Below are positions 34,401 through 45,255 of a stretch of 45,255 bases of DNA, one piece after another. Origin of the DNA: Ectocarpus siliculosus (Eukaryota; Sar; Phaeophyceae; Ectocarpales; Ectocarpaceae); the NCBI GenBank assembly GCA_000310025.1, contig FN648738.1:13844-59098 (forward strand). The letters run 5' to 3'. The notes below the pieces were generated by a model. It did no database searches. It was given only the letters and a program-made list of their open reading frames with translations, and was not told where the DNA came from. How positions within the stretch are numbered: position 1 is the stretch's first letter; each line of letters begins with the position of its first letter. The position numbers were made by a program, and so were the translations under genes.

Positions 34401-36660
34401 CCAGCGGCAATGGCTCCCATGTTGGCGATGAACCACTCGGTCGAGTTGAAGCCGATGATGTTAACGCACCGGTGCGGAGCGAAATCGAGTGATAGCAGGC
34501 TCTTGCCGAACCTGCCGCAGAAACATAAAAAGAAGAAAATCAGCACTTGCGGTTCTCTACCACGACAGTATCGCCAGAATGAATCGATTTTTTCGCTACC
34601 TTGAAGAGTTTCACCGACTAGACGGTACAACAGACCTGACTAGTCTAGAAAATGCGTCGAATTGCGATTACAAGAATGACTTGTCTGCACCCGTCAACGA
34701 TGAATCAACTGTTGTTTCGCTAATCTGCTTTCAGGAGTACACGGACAAGCAACCCTGTGCTGCTGAGGTAACTTTTGGCATTTTTTTTATGCGCGGTTGC
34801 GCAGATGCGAAACTAAGAACAGCACGTTGTGTCAACGCGAACGCAACACACCGAAAACTACAACAACATCAACAAGCAGACATCACCAACAATCAACACC
34901 AACGACGACACGGCCAAATGTCCACCCTGTGCGCCGTTGCCCCCACCTGAGCGTCTCCATGTAGTACTGCGCCCAGGTTAGCGTCTGCCACGGGGCATCG
35001 TCCGCAGACATGCCCTATAGGTGTTGAAACAAGGGAACAGGGAAGAAGACAGACGCACACTAAATGGTCAGCCGTAGCATGCACATACCACGCAAAGAAA
35101 CATACCGAGACAGAAAAAACTCACACTCTTGCCGCGTAGGGGGGAACAAGCAGAGTGACGGGGGACAACCAGGCCACAGATGATTGTGTGAAAAAACTCC
35201 ACCAATCGGCTTCCTTCTTCGAGGACCGACATCCAAAATAATATCGGCGCGCCAAGACGGTCAGACATGCGAGAGGATGGAGGATATGCATTCATTGCTA
35301 GTATATCCTGGCTTCGTTTGTCTGTGGATAGATTTGATTCTTTTTTAGAAACAACATACGGTACCAAACAAAAACAAAACAATGCCTGCTCCGTTATCGT
35401 TATTTTCTCTCAACAACAACAGCAACTAATACACTCACCCCCGAGGTGTCCTTGAACATGAGGGCGGGGTTCTCCCCATGGTTCTCCACCGCCTTCTGGA
35501 ACACCTCGAAAACCGTCTTCGCTGGCCTGGCCGCGGCCCCCGCCGTCCCTATCTTCACCGGAAGGTCGGCGTCTCGCTCGGTTGCCCAAACACTTTGCAA
35601 CGACAACAGCACAGCACGTTGTTCGAACGGCACACAAAACAGCAACATGAGACGAGGAGGTCATTACGGAGCCGTACTGACATGTTGCTTCTGCATGCAC
35701 ACCGCCAACGCAAGAGCTTCATGTGTGACCTGCCACCGAACTAAAGTGGACGACTTGTTGAGTACCTTCCCCCTTTTGCACGTTACAAATATCAGCCTGT
35801 TCGGAGCCGACGTTGTTTTTTTTTATGTACGCAGGACTACTTTTTTTCTTAAAAAATCAACACGAATGTACATCTACTATCCACGGGTTTTGAGTTTTGA
35901 ACCTTGTTCAAAGCACGATCTCACGCGACTATCTCGGCTACGTATGTTACTTTTTCGAAATCGGCAATTTTCGGGGATTAGACTTCCCGACAGCAGTCGC
36001 CCCTGAGAGCCGCGAATTGCGACCCTCGCAAAAATACTTTCGGCCGGGAGCCTTTGTTATGCTCCATGTATCTGGAATTTCTGGATCTCTGGATGTTTTA
36101 TTGTGTGTCGTGGCAGTGGCCCCCACAACTTCGTCATACCACCCGGGCTTACTACTTCATTTCCCGGGTTCCTTCCTAATACACGCCCCACATACCTTTA
36201 CTACGTAGACCTCGGCAGGTGTCACACCTTAACTTGCTACCCCCCACTGTACGCGCCACAAACGCTAGATTTCCTTCGTTCAATCCTACACTTCCCAGAG
36301 TTTACCGAACGCCACGCGACGCAAAAAAAGAGGAAGGTATAAACCGTCATTTGACAGCATCAGTATGTACTTCCTCGGTCGATTTTTGGTTTTTGTCCAA
36401 AGAGGAACACTACATTTTCGAACATGCTGTAATTACCCGCAGTCTTGGTGAGGTCGCTTCGTGCCCACACGTGTACCGTAACTCGACAGCTGTTAATAAC
36501 GTGGACGAACCCAATTCCCAGAAACCCATTGGTTCCTAGAACATGTCGGCTGTGCGTGCTTCTTTCTGTTCGAGCTCTTCAGCTGCTTGCACGCACTTAC
36601 TTGCTGTTCCCGCCTGGCTTGTCGCACTTCGCGGTTATATAGTCGAAGGCGGCCAATTTA
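21747..36660 (-). CDS. ACSBG: Long-chain acyl-CoA synthetase, bubblegum (ACSBG) type, first exon missing
   Basis: Activates long or very-long-chain fatty acids to acyl-CoA with ATP, via an acyl-AMP. Exons: 36601-36660, 35439-35592, 34947-35014, 34361-34511, 33433-33621, 32139-32288, 31452-31529, 30824-30952, 29141-29230, 28465-28539, 27684-27767, 27231-27359, 26388-26455, 25433-25546, 24961-25042, 24415-24510, 23290-23409, 22373-22481, 21747-21832 (TGA). Phases agree throughout, giving about 677 codons. Markers in order: ALMFKDTSG and [25 protein letters not shown]-loop [18 protein letters not shown] (canonical PKG reads PKA); [90 protein letters not shown]; a C-terminal KLRRG with the expected catalytic-region lysine. 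An insert of about 8 residues (DPRIEGPS) precedes GFVRITGR. The set of motifs favours ACSBG over other synthetases. The 36601 exon is less certain, and the start codon was not found. No peroxisomal SKL-type C-terminus is present. Confidence 0.92.
25534..25895 (-). repeat. Tandem repeat (~60 bp, 6 units) containing acceptor site and exon start
   Basis: Units begin at about 25534, 25594, 25654, 25714, 25773 and 25834. Each carries gttgtgcatgtacct followed by a variant of tttaggcagaaaacgaaatgaagaccagtt. A fainter copy is at about 25989. On the minus strand each unit reads as an intron end plus the start of the exon at 25433-25546 (AAAAG, then GTACATGCACAAC). The unit at 25773 has lost the AG acceptor. 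Confidence 0.85.
28339..28460. repeat. (CAA)n then (CAG)n microsatellite next to a splice donor
   Basis: About 20 CAA triplets with ccaac interruptions, then about 12 CAG/GCA triplets. On the minus strand the CTG run begins only a few bases after the donor of exon 28465-28539. It is intronic, so the polypeptide runs in frame here are not genuine protein. Confidence 0.9.
29306..29591. other. Low-quality duplicate of the sequence right of the assembly gap
   Basis: The composition is abnormal, with runs of g, a and c replacing mixed sequence. It aligns base order with 29692-29970. For example aagggggtcgggatcttgggg corresponds to aagggtgttcggcatcttgtg, and aaataaattttttttcggggg corresponds to acttaatttattttctggtg. 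Both copies begin at a poly-G run. This looks like the poor end of a read rather than real DNA. Confidence 0.75.
29592..29691. other. Assembly gap of 100 N
   Basis: Exactly 100 N, the usual placeholder for a gap of unknown size. It lies in the intron between exons 30824-30952 and 29141-29230 of the acyl-CoA synthetase. The protein reads continuously across it (VGVPR to VWEKM), so no coding exon appears to be lost. Confidence 0.98.
30955..31070. repeat. (GTT)n and (GGT)n microsatellites next to a splice acceptor
   Basis: A run of about eight gtt/ttg triplets starts a few bases from the acceptor of exon 30824-30952. A ggt/ggg-rich run then extends to about 31070. In minus-strand sense the acceptor's pyrimidine tract is a CAA/CCA-type repeat. 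Confidence 0.85.
33219..33262. repeat. (GTT)n(GCT)n microsatellite
   Basis: About six gtt triplets run directly into about seven gct triplets, inside the intron downstream (in gene sense) of exon 33433-33621. Confidence 0.85.
33590..33890 (-). repeat. Tandem duplication (~138 bp) of intron end plus start of exon 33433-33621
   Basis: The exon start on the minus strand ([12 protein letters not shown]) is repeated 138 bases upstream in gene sense as [12 protein letters not shown] at about 33725-33759. The intervening intron sequence (tggttcgatttggtgtatgtac / tagttcggtttgataggtttatg) is also repeated. A third, more decayed copy is recognisable at about 33845-33885 (ANRSDAKAF). Confidence 0.8.
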
Positions 36661-38298
36661 CTGTTGAAGAAGTTCGACCGAAAGCGGAAACAAAATGCTG
36701 GTGATTCAGACCCTCACATAACTTTTTTCGAAAGAGGGCCGCTGATAGAGATCTCCACAGAGCTTGCGAACGCCAGCAGGCGATGCAAAAAAAAAAAAAG
36801 TGAAAGATATCGCCATATATCAGCAGCATCGTAATTAGCCGTCTTTGCCTCATTTAGCCGCAGAGTGCCTAAAAAAGAAGCGGAACAGCAAGCGCGTGCA
36901 AACACGACGAGCGCTCCAACAGAAAGAAAAACATTACAGCCGACACATGCTAGGAACCAGTGGGTAGCCTGGGGAGAGGGTTCCTTGTTTGTAGCTGTGT
37001 CGTATGTACTTGACCATTTGCCTGTGCCTGATGGGTGCAAAACAGCATCATATGCAAGAGTAAAAGATTGCGGGTAAATATGCGTTCATGCACGGGTATT
37101 TAAAAAAAATGCGCTAAATCATAAAATGAGCGCGAAAAGAGCAGCAAGACAAAGGCTAGACGGTGCACTGATGCTTGCGCCCCTGCTCGTTTTCAACAAC
37201 CGACTTGCCTATGCAAACACAGCTTACAGAGTCTACACGTAAAGGCACGGAGAGCGCCAACGTAGGCACCGGATATGCGGCGGGCCCTCTTGGAGCGAGC
37301 GGAACATACTTTTACAGCAGGACGCTTACAGCTACACCAGTATCTGTACATCAGCGTGCGACAACACGCCACATGTTCGACTCAATCAACTCACGTTCCA
37401 GACATGATCCCCAAGTACGTTCGTCCTGTTGTGCGGGTGGGCAGGCGTCCCCGACATGTGGAATATGGAGCACAACATGGCAGCAGAGCAGACATCAGGG
37501 TTGAGTTGTTGGCCGAGGCGAGCCATGCACTATGTGTTGATTGAACCTGAGACGCGGGAACTCAACGGCTAGCGAGCGTAAAGGCAGGCATGCAGCGTGA
37601 GGCACACGCCCCCCAACAAGCGAAGCACTACGTAAGTGCTCGTTGCTAGCTTTAGTCGGCGTCGTCTGCGAAGAGAAGGCAGCAGGAAACCCAGAGAAGA
37701 TCAGCTCTACACGCCTGAAATCATGTTTAGCCGTCTTTGAGATGTGATTCGCCGCCGCGCAAAATTACTCCGCGCGGAACAGCTCAAAACAAAGTCTCCT
37801 GCTGTAGTGATGAGATGCAGATCCCCATGCTACAAGCTCTGGCGTACACTTTACCGTCACTAGGCCGCTGTATTCCAGGTAGCTCGCCTTCCGTTGTCTA
37901 GGTCCTTCTCAGGTATGTGTTGGATAGAAGAGATGTGGTGTGTGTGTGTTGTGTGCGCGTGTGCGAGGTGCGCAAGTGCGAGGAAGAGCTCTGGAGGGGG
38001 GTCCGCATGTGCAGAAAAACGCGGCGAGAATAATACCGTTTGGCCGTGGCCTGGAGGCAAGTGTCCGATTCCACGGCGCGACATCGCGACATTGCGACAT
38101 CGGACGTCGGCTGTCGCAAGTGTTTGACAGAAAGCGAAAGTGACCTTGGACGGCCGTTTGCTGCCGGTGTCCTCTTCCTTCTAATACATGTCTTAATTTA
38201 GGTAGGCAACGGGTATCACGGAGGCGTGTGGTTGCAGCAGCTCTTGACGTTTGGTTCGCCAGAATAGAGGAGGGGCGATAACACCGCCTACAGACGCC
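36661..38298. other. Divergent intergenic region
   Basis: It lies between the minus-strand acyl-CoA synthetase and the plus-strand coiled-coil gene, so it should contain both promoters and the missing first synthetase exon. I found no convincing TATA box. An ATG with a matching phase-2 donor for the synthetase could not be fixed. A (GT)n stretch lies at about 37936-37966. Confidence 0.45.
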
Positions 38299-41200
38299 AT
38301 GGCGAAGCATCAACAGGCCGCGGCGGCCGAGCTGTTGACCGTTGCTCTCACGAGTTCGGGGCTGGAGAGTGTGCTCTCGCAGCTGACCGACAGGTGAGAT
38401 CAACGATGGAACGATGTTAAGCAGCAAAAAGTGTTGTTGTGCTTCATTATGGTGAGACATCTCCGGAGCAACACACACAGCAGCAAAACCTATGCTGCTC
38501 AAGCCAAAGAGGTTACAGTTCAGCTTTGATAAATCATATGCATATGCATACTAAAAACACACACAGAAAGACTACCCATTCGAGATATACCCACAGTCGA
38601 ACGGGATGTGGTTGAGTCTTTTCAGTGAGTGGAGGGAAACCGGCTGGGTACTGGACTTATTTCGAGTCTTTTAAGTCTATACACTGATGATTTATACCAG
38701 TGATGTCAGCTGGTGCCAAGTACAAAAACATCTGTATAGGTAACTTACATCTTACAATACATCCCCTGTAGTTCTCTACTGGGTCAACGACAAAATATCG
38801 GGGAGATATATATTCTGATAAATCATATGCATACATCGACCGCTGTAGGGGAAAGAAGTCGGGTCGTATGCTGCTCGGCCCCGTACCCGACACGATCTCG
38901 ATGAAGCTTGGAAACGACTTGTTTACCCCCTAGACTAAATGAAAAAAATTGCTTTCAGCTGTTGTACGGTTTTCAGCATGCCGTGTGCCAAGCACAGCAA
39001 CAACCTACATCCCCAAGGTCGATCACCGACACTTCCACCGTCACCAACCGACCTCGAACACCACCACCACCGCGGCATATCCCCTACGACAACCAGTAAC
39101 AAACCACATCGAAGCCAACGAACACACCACCCACATCCGCACAGCGCGTGCCCAGTTACGGATCTTGGCGTGCCCAGGCGTATGTCGCTGCTCCATGATA
39201 TCCTCTACCGATTGGGCTTTGAACATTAACATTTTGTAAGGCAGGGAACTTGGTCGAGCACGCACCGTGTCGCCTGTTTCGTCTTGAATGTAGAGGTATG
39301 GGATTTTGTCTTGGTTGTTAGAGAATACCATACCATGTGTGGAGGTAAATTGCGTGACATGTACTATGCTGGTAAGGACAAGTCCCAACCGCTGCTCTGC
39401 GCGACAACTACAGTATGTAGAGGATTATTCCCTGCGGAGTATTTCCCAAATGGTCGTATGCATCTCGTGCGTGATCGCTGGGTGCTCGTAGCACAATTTC
39501 GAGGTGTCCTGCCGCGCCTCAAAGGCCAGACCGAAGACGCAACCATTTGATGAAAGAGTGGTGGGTACAGACGCAATCCCCGAAACTGCTGGTCGTTTAA
39601 GGCAGATTACCAGGCTCCTCACCTCGCCCTTACCACGTGATTGCTCCTTAGGGTTAGTCTTGTTTATCTAGAGGCAAGACGAATAGATAGGCTTGTTTGG
39701 TTCCTCCCGCTGGCCGCATTTGGTGCTTGAATCGACGTTGACCACAAGCATGGAGATGAAGAGGGAAGTAGAATTCAAAAGCGGACTCGGTACCACGGAG
39801 TCAATCCAGGGAGAGGGGGTCTGTTATTTTGCATCGACCGCGCCAACCGGCTGACCAATCAAAATTTATGGTTTTAGTGCGGAATAGAAAGCGCCAGCGC
39901 ACTCTCTAGCATCCAACTTCCCAGGGGGGGCACGGAGGAGGTTGTGGTGACAGGGCCCAGCCTCTTCATTCGAAGAATAAGAAGGTACACCACCATGTAG
40001 CATTCCTGCTACGTTGTCTTCTCCTGTAATACTATCAGTACCCTTCAAGTGGGTTTCTCTGTGTGTGTGTGTTCGTCCCATTTATTGGCGCTGGTTTACT
40101 GGCGGCCTTTCGTCGTATTTACCTGACGTATCAGTCGGGGTGACACAAGAGGAAGGTCACACAGGAGATTTTTTTTTGTTTAGTTGCCCCACCTTTCCCC
40201 CTGCGGTGCTTGCCTTGGTTTTCATCGCGAGAAGGGTTCAGCCATCTCTTTCCCTCGTCGACCTCTGTGTGTGTGTAAACCACGACGAGTAGATGCAAGG
40301 CTCGGTCTACAGTAATGAGCTCCAGCCATGACTGCAGCATCAATGGTGGCATCTTATCCTACTAGGAGGATATTATCATTATTGAGTGTGGGGGAGAATG
40401 TTCTGGGTGTGGCAACGTGTAGTCCGAAGGGAGCGAAGTCTTGTCTTCTAACAATATTGTAGAGGTGACATCCTTAGAGGTGGACATTCTTCTCGAGCTT
40501 GACCGCTTTCCTCACCGGGCGAAGTAGGCGGGGGGGGATCAAAGCTGGCTGCTAGTTTGATCCACCTGCACACCCTGGCTGCTGCATGTCCGTATATCTC
40601 GGCGGCTGTGGTCCATGATGTCGTCTCTACTACTCAAAACAGCCCCCGGGCCCGATCTCCAATCCTTGACGTATACTGTTTCTCGACCTGTTGGTGGTGA
40701 AACAACGCGACACGCAGGGTAAACGACCTGGAGAGCGTCAACAAGGCACAGAAGCATCGGTTGGAGACGTTGGCACACCAGACTCCGGAGGTGGACATCT
40801 CAGACAGTGAGAAGCCCTACGCGTTTACACAAAGCACTGCTGTGCAGCTGCTTACATCCAACAACATGTCCCGCTCGTTTGGTGGCTCCATGCGAAACGT
40901 TGTTTGCGTTGCAACACATCAATGAGGGTATTTAGTGACCTCCAACAGCATGTCCCGTTCGTTTGGTGGCTCCACGCGAGAATTTGTTTCCGTTGCAACA
41001 CATCAATGAGGGTATTTGGGGAGGCAGGACTTGCCCGGACATGCATACGTCTGTGGCGTTTTGGTGCTCAACGCCGTCTCCCTGCGGTGAAAAAAAAACT
41101 CCAGTCCCCTGCGGGCACTGTCATAACAGCTGCATGTGGGAACGAGCTCCTTGTTCCAGGGGGGTGGCGGAGAAGAGGATCGTGTACGACTGCAGCATGG

Positions 41201-44200
41201 GCTGCAAGAGGGAACCTTCCCGTGAAGTCAAGTTTCCAACCCCCGAACCCACCCAAAGACCTTGTTTGTTACGGCCCAATTGAAATATGGTCGGAGTTGT
41301 TGTCGTACCAGATCGAATGAGGAGCATGACTGTAGTGCTGAAAGAGTGATACATTGTTATCCCGGGTGTTGTCGTGAACCGTTTCGCCCGCCCACTGACG
41401 CCCGGGTGACCTCGTGCTGCATGTGCCTGGTTATGCAGAGCGCTTGCTGGTGTTTTCCTCCCTCCCACGTGGGTGCTTTATTCTGTTGTTTCGTGCTGCT
41501 CCTCGTTGCCTTTCATTTTCGTTTTTCAGAGCACCTGTGCGAAACGAGCGCTCTCCAGAACTTGGCCGGGAAGAGTCCGGAACAGCAGCTCGTAGCGATG
41601 TCTGACGCGATCGTGAGCATCGGCCAGAGCGTAAACCAGTTCTACAAGGACGTGAAATATCGGTGCGTGCCCGAGCCAAAACACCTCACATGTTAAGATA
41701 GTCTTCCGCTGCCCATGGCGTACGTGTAGTTCCAAGTCCTGTGCACGGTAGCTCGTCTACACGGATGGCACCGCCCCCGAAACTTTCACACGTCCAAAAG
41801 CCACCCGAGCTGTGTGATGAAAGCCCCCATGACGCCACATGGATGGAGTTTTGCGGTAGATGTCTACTTGCATTGTTTTCGGTGTTCACGATTCCTCCGT
41901 ATCATATTTCATGTGCACCTTGTCATCTTCGACGAGCTGCAGAAGTTTTATTCAGTCATGTTTCCTGGGCGTTGGATATTCCGTAACACACGCTGTATCT
42001 CGCCATGTGTCTCGCCCCAGATAGCTCATGTACCCAGACTTTGAACCAATAGGGTTGTACGTTTTTGTTGCACGGGACGTCGCATGGGCGGTCACATGTG
42101 GAGCCAAATGTTGCTTGTGTCTGTCGGTGTTCAACGATGGATGGGAGGGGATGTTGTCTTTTCCCCATGGCGTGCCGTGGCGGTTCCAGAGGAAATCACA
42201 TCTGTATCTATCTATCTATATATATCCTTCTGTCTCTCACTCTGTCTCTCGTCTTGGGCCAAGCAGAGCGAAATACCCCCAACACAAAATTCAGTCGGCT
42301 CAAACCCCGATTTCGTGCCCCTGTGTTGTACTTTTCTATCCCCGCAGAGAGGCCGTGCAGCAAGCGACCGACGCTGCGCAAGACGAGGTGCGAGTATTGC
42401 TGCTGCTGTTGTCGACCTTGTTGTCATCGTTCTTCCTGCTGCTGCTGCTTTCACCGCCGCCGTTGTCGGCAAAGGTGGTGTTCGTAATGGTTGGTAGCGT
42501 CGGGGTGGTAGTGGTCGGTAACGGTTTTCGCTATACTGACGTTGGACTGCGCCATTTGGGGTACCTCATAGCGCGTGTACGTAGCAATGTCGGCTTGACC
42601 GTACTTGAGCAGCAATGGCTCCTGTTGTACCAGGCTTATCTGCATGTTCAGGGATCGAAAGGACTGCCGAACTTACGCGCAATATATCCGTTGATGCGAA
42701 CGATGAACACAATCTTTGATTCTTTTTTCAGGTTGCTTGAAACACGCACCAGTACAAAGCTCGGTACAGTAGTAGACACCTCTGATATACTTGCACACGA
42801 TGCGACGAACTTTGATGCCCGTGTCTTGAACCACAGCTGATGCAAATGGAGCTGGACCGGCTGAATGGAGAGGTTGACATAAAGTTCACCCGCAAAGACG
42901 CTCAGGACATGCGACGGGTGCGAAGTGTACCGTTTTCGGTTTTTTGTTTTTTCATCCGCTTCCTTTCGTACACACGCATCGATGTACGTGTGCACCTTTC
43001 TGGGCGACAGGACTCATTGAGAGAACGCATCTGTCGGCTGTTTTTAAGTGGTAGTCGTGCCTGTCTCCCTCACCCTACAATAGTCCCAACCGGAGAACGA
43101 AGGCGAATACAAACGTCGCCCACGACCGAATTCAGTCTCATTGTTATTTAATTTCACCACCCTTCCACGAGGGATTTCTGCTGGCTGCAAACGATGAGGC
43201 AGCAATCGTCAAGCAGACTTCGTGTCCAACATTAGAAGCAATTCTGGCACTCCAAAACCTGACACGCTGCTGGGATATTGACCGACGAGCCCGAAATCGA
43301 CAAGCGATTCCATTTCGCTGCTTTTGGTTATGTTGGCCGTTTTTGGTACCGGAGGCAAGCACTAACATGGACGTTGGTTTGTTCAGATGATCGCCAAGGA
43401 GATGCGAGCTATGCGGGAGGAGATGGCGCAGGAATTTGCCGGAAAGCTAGGCACGGTTTACGACGAGGTGACACACTTGATGTTTACTTCGGTTTTGTTT
43501 CCAGCGACGTGTTTTTTTGCTTTTATTTTGTGCAAAATGACTACCACGTTACTCACGTACTACGTCCACTAAATGTTGCTGGACACCATGTCGACGGCGA
43601 TATTGATGCGTTTGAAGTCCCGCTTTGTCACTCCGTATTCCGTTTTCTAGGGTTTTGTCACGAAACTGGTATACTGATTTGGTTGAAAATGAGTGCACGC
43701 TTTGGTTCCAACCCTCGAGGTGGGTTGTTGTTGCTGTTGTCGTTGTCCTGATTAAAAAATGTTTTCCGGTCTCTACTCAGTACCTTCTAATACCCGTGCG
43801 GGTCCAACTGACTCGGGCGCCTTCCGTGGTTACAGGCCAACTAAAACAGAGGTGGTAGTTGATATATGGAATAAAAAAAGTCTCCTGGAAAAGTATGAGC
43901 TCACGTCAGGACGCCGCCAGGTGGTGCACACACGTTAGGAAGCATCCATCCCTTCTGCCCCTTGGCTTCTGCGGCTTTTTCTGTTTCTCTTGAAAAGCGC
44001 TCGACCCCCGGTACAATCGGCCACGTCCATGTAGGCCCCGACTCATGAAGGAAGGATTTTCGTGCGGCGTTTTATTGTGTTCCAACCTGAGTCGAACGAA
44101 AACCTGTTCTGCCGAACACGAAGAGACCTGTCTGCCTGGCTTTTTGGCAGTTTCACAACCACCACCACCACCACCACATCATCATCATACCACACCACAA

Positions 44201-44635
44201 CATTACCAACCACCTCAAAACAACAACACCACCATCGAACCACAACACTAACACCACCACCAACAACAACACCAACAAAGAACAAGGTGATGTGTACTTT
44301 CGGCGACAACAAACCGTTTCTGTCGTTCCCGACGCAAACAACACCGCGACAGGTACTGGGTCAGCTGTCAAGAGTGACGGACCACGTGCGCGTCATCCAG
44401 GAAACCACCGGCGCCACCAACGAGCTGCTCAAGTACCGAATAGAAGAAGCCTTCACGGACATACAGCGGTGGGCTAGTGGGCGTAAGCTTAATAGATGGT
44501 GTCGTGTTTCGGGGGGCAACGCGAAAGGGCACTTGCAAAGAAAAAGGGCACATTTTTCGTTGTTCGGGGGGTTGGGGCGGGCCAATAAAAAACAACACGA
44601 TGAAAATCAGGATGCTGCTGCTTCTGTTGTTGTTG

Positions 44636-44677
<42 letters not shown>

Positions 44678-44986
44678 TCGTCGTAGACGTGGTACGTCTG
44701 GTACCGATACTGATGGTGCTGCTTCGAATGGTGACGATGCTGTTGTCTCTGCTGTCACCGCTGCAAATTGCATTGGTAATGTAACGCTGCTTCTGCTACT
44801 GCCGCTTCCGCCTACTGTAGCGCCTCCGTGGACATGGACGCGAAGATCCGGAAGATCACGGACATGTTCGGCCTAAGCGCCAATCCCGACGATAATGGCA
44901 CCCCTTCGTTCCCGGAGATGCTAAGAAATATTGGCGATCTCGAGAGACTGGCCTTGGGGTGTCGAGACGACATAGACGAGCAAACG
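38299..44986 (+). CDS. Coiled-coil protein of unknown function, 5' part, runs off the window
   Basis: Exons: 38299-38393, 40718-40806, 41530-41662, 42348-42387, 42837-42917, 43387-43467, 44353-44468, 44821-44986. Phases agree at every join and give 267 codons; the donor at 44987 shows that it continues past the window. The start is the first ATG of an open frame (MAKHQQAAAAELLTVALTSS), with no signal peptide. The sequence is alpha-helical in character and rich in Glu, Gln, Lys, Arg, Met and Ala, with heptad-like spacing of hydrophobic residues (for example REAVQQATDAAQDE, MIAKEMRAMREEMAQEF and VLGQLSRVTDHVRVIQETTG). No catalytic motif or known domain is recognised. It may be a cytoskeletal, flagellar or scaffold protein, but this is only a guess from the coiled-coil character. 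The gene structure is well supported; function is not. Confidence 0.75.
38527..38833. repeat. 18-bp direct repeats bounding a 271-bp segment
   Basis: tgataaatcatatgcata occurs at 38527-38544 and again exactly at 38816-38833, in intron 1 of the coiled-coil gene. The spacing and exactness are compatible with a target-site duplication around an inserted element, but the segment between has no recognised ends or promoter boxes. Confidence 0.5.
40858..41025. repeat. Tandem duplication, 84-bp unit, two copies
   Basis: ccaacaacatgtcccgctcg through caacacatcaatgagggtattt (from 40858) is repeated from 40942 with about ten substitutions. It lies in the intron after the second exon of the coiled-coil gene. 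Confidence 0.85.
42391..42465. repeat. Interrupted (GCT)n/(GTT)n stretch beside a donor site
   Basis: Imperfect gct/gtt/ctg triplets begin a few bases after the donor of exon 42348-42387. Read through, they produce an artificial Leu-rich tail on the exon. Confidence 0.7.
44157..44285. repeat. (CAC/CAT/CAA)n stretch in an intron
   Basis: Runs of accacc, catcat and caacaa lie upstream of the acceptor at 44352. They form a Thr-rich open frame that is continuous with the next exon but is best read as intron. Confidence 0.75.
44610..44680. repeat. (TGC)n microsatellite
   Basis: About 12 consecutive ctg/tgc triplets at 44637-44672, with looser gtt/gct triplets on both sides. It is in the intron between the last two exons seen of the coiled-coil gene. 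Confidence 0.85.
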
Positions 44987-45255
44987 GTAAGGGCGTTACG
45001 GTAGTACGGACTGCAGCTACTCTCCCACCTCCCACCCTCATGAAACAGCGCCTTCAGGGGGCGGAACGAAAGTTTTTGTTTTGGTGTGGTTGATGGAATC
45101 CTGACAACGATGGACGGTAGTCACAGTTCTGTTTTCATCACCGCCTTTGGACCACCAGCCCCCAAGGGGGAAAATAACACTATGGAAAAATGAACATGAG
45201 ATGCAAACGTGATGATGGCGAAAGGAATACGATCAGAACAACTTCCACCGACGAC

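Noticed and set aside
36628..36645. TATATAA on the minus strand as a synthetase TATA box
   Set aside because: It lies inside the predicted exon 36601-36660, only about 35 bases before a GTAAGT donor, and reads as [10 protein letters not shown] in a frame that fits the next exon.
37909..38502. 197-codon minus-strand open frame over the start of the coiled-coil gene
   Set aside because: No recognisable motif or splice context, and it is antisense to an exon that fits a phased plus-strand gene.
42028..42840. 270-codon plus-strand open frame, the longest in the window
   Set aside because: It is the 40-bp exon 42348-42387 extended through both flanking introns. Only the exon portion fits the coiled-coil protein.
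44062..44784. 240-codon plus-strand open frame with Thr-rich and Leu-rich ends
   Set aside because: It contains exon 44353-44468 in frame, but the Thr and Leu runs are intronic triplet repeats.
1..45255. CRISPR array, operons, rRNA genes or a viral gene cluster
   Set aside because: The tandem repeats lack regular unique spacers, all recognised genes are split by spliceosomal introns, and no rRNA, capsid or polymerase motifs were seen.

Overview
This is nuclear DNA from an intron-rich eukaryote, most likely a brown alga or a close stramenopile relative. That assignment is an inference. It rests on many short exons separated by introns of several hundred bases, mostly GTGAG/GTAAG donors, secreted proteins built from small cysteine-rich modules, abundant triplet microsatellites, and tRNA-derived short repeats. 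No sequence search was possible. I rebuilt the gene models by hand from reading frames, splice consensus and codon-phase agreement at each junction.

Layout. (1) 555-7754, minus: a secreted metzincin metalloprotease with at least 14 exons. It has a signal peptide, propeptide, HEIGHNLGCRHD zinc site, a long poly-glutamate spacer and a C-terminal cysteine module. (2) 7755-14867: gene-poor. It holds three near full-length copies of a tRNA-derived SINE-like element (a tail-only fourth copy lies in intron 1 of the protease), diverged duplications, and an unclassified repeat with two hairpin-bearing units. (3) 14868-20074, minus: a small secreted cysteine-rich protein. All its introns are phase 1 and it carries two nearly identical cysteine-module exons. 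(4) 21747-36660, minus: an almost complete bubblegum-type (ACSBG) long-chain acyl-CoA synthetase with 19 exons found; only the first coding exon is missing. A 100-N assembly gap lies in one of its introns. (5) 36661-38298: divergent intergenic region. (6) 38299 to the window end, plus: the first eight coding exons of an unrecognised coiled-coil protein.

The two secreted proteins may act at the cell surface or extracellular matrix; the acyl-CoA synthetase is metabolic; the coiled-coil gene may be structural. Nothing indicates that the four genes form one pathway.

The most notable observations are structural. In two introns of the acyl-CoA synthetase gene, the acceptor site plus the start of the exon has been tandemly duplicated, and the nearest extra copies stay open in frame, so alternative acceptors could insert about 20 or 46 residues. 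A similar relic exon start sits in the cysteine-rich gene. The N-gap appears to be spurious: its left flank is a badly miscalled copy of its right flank.
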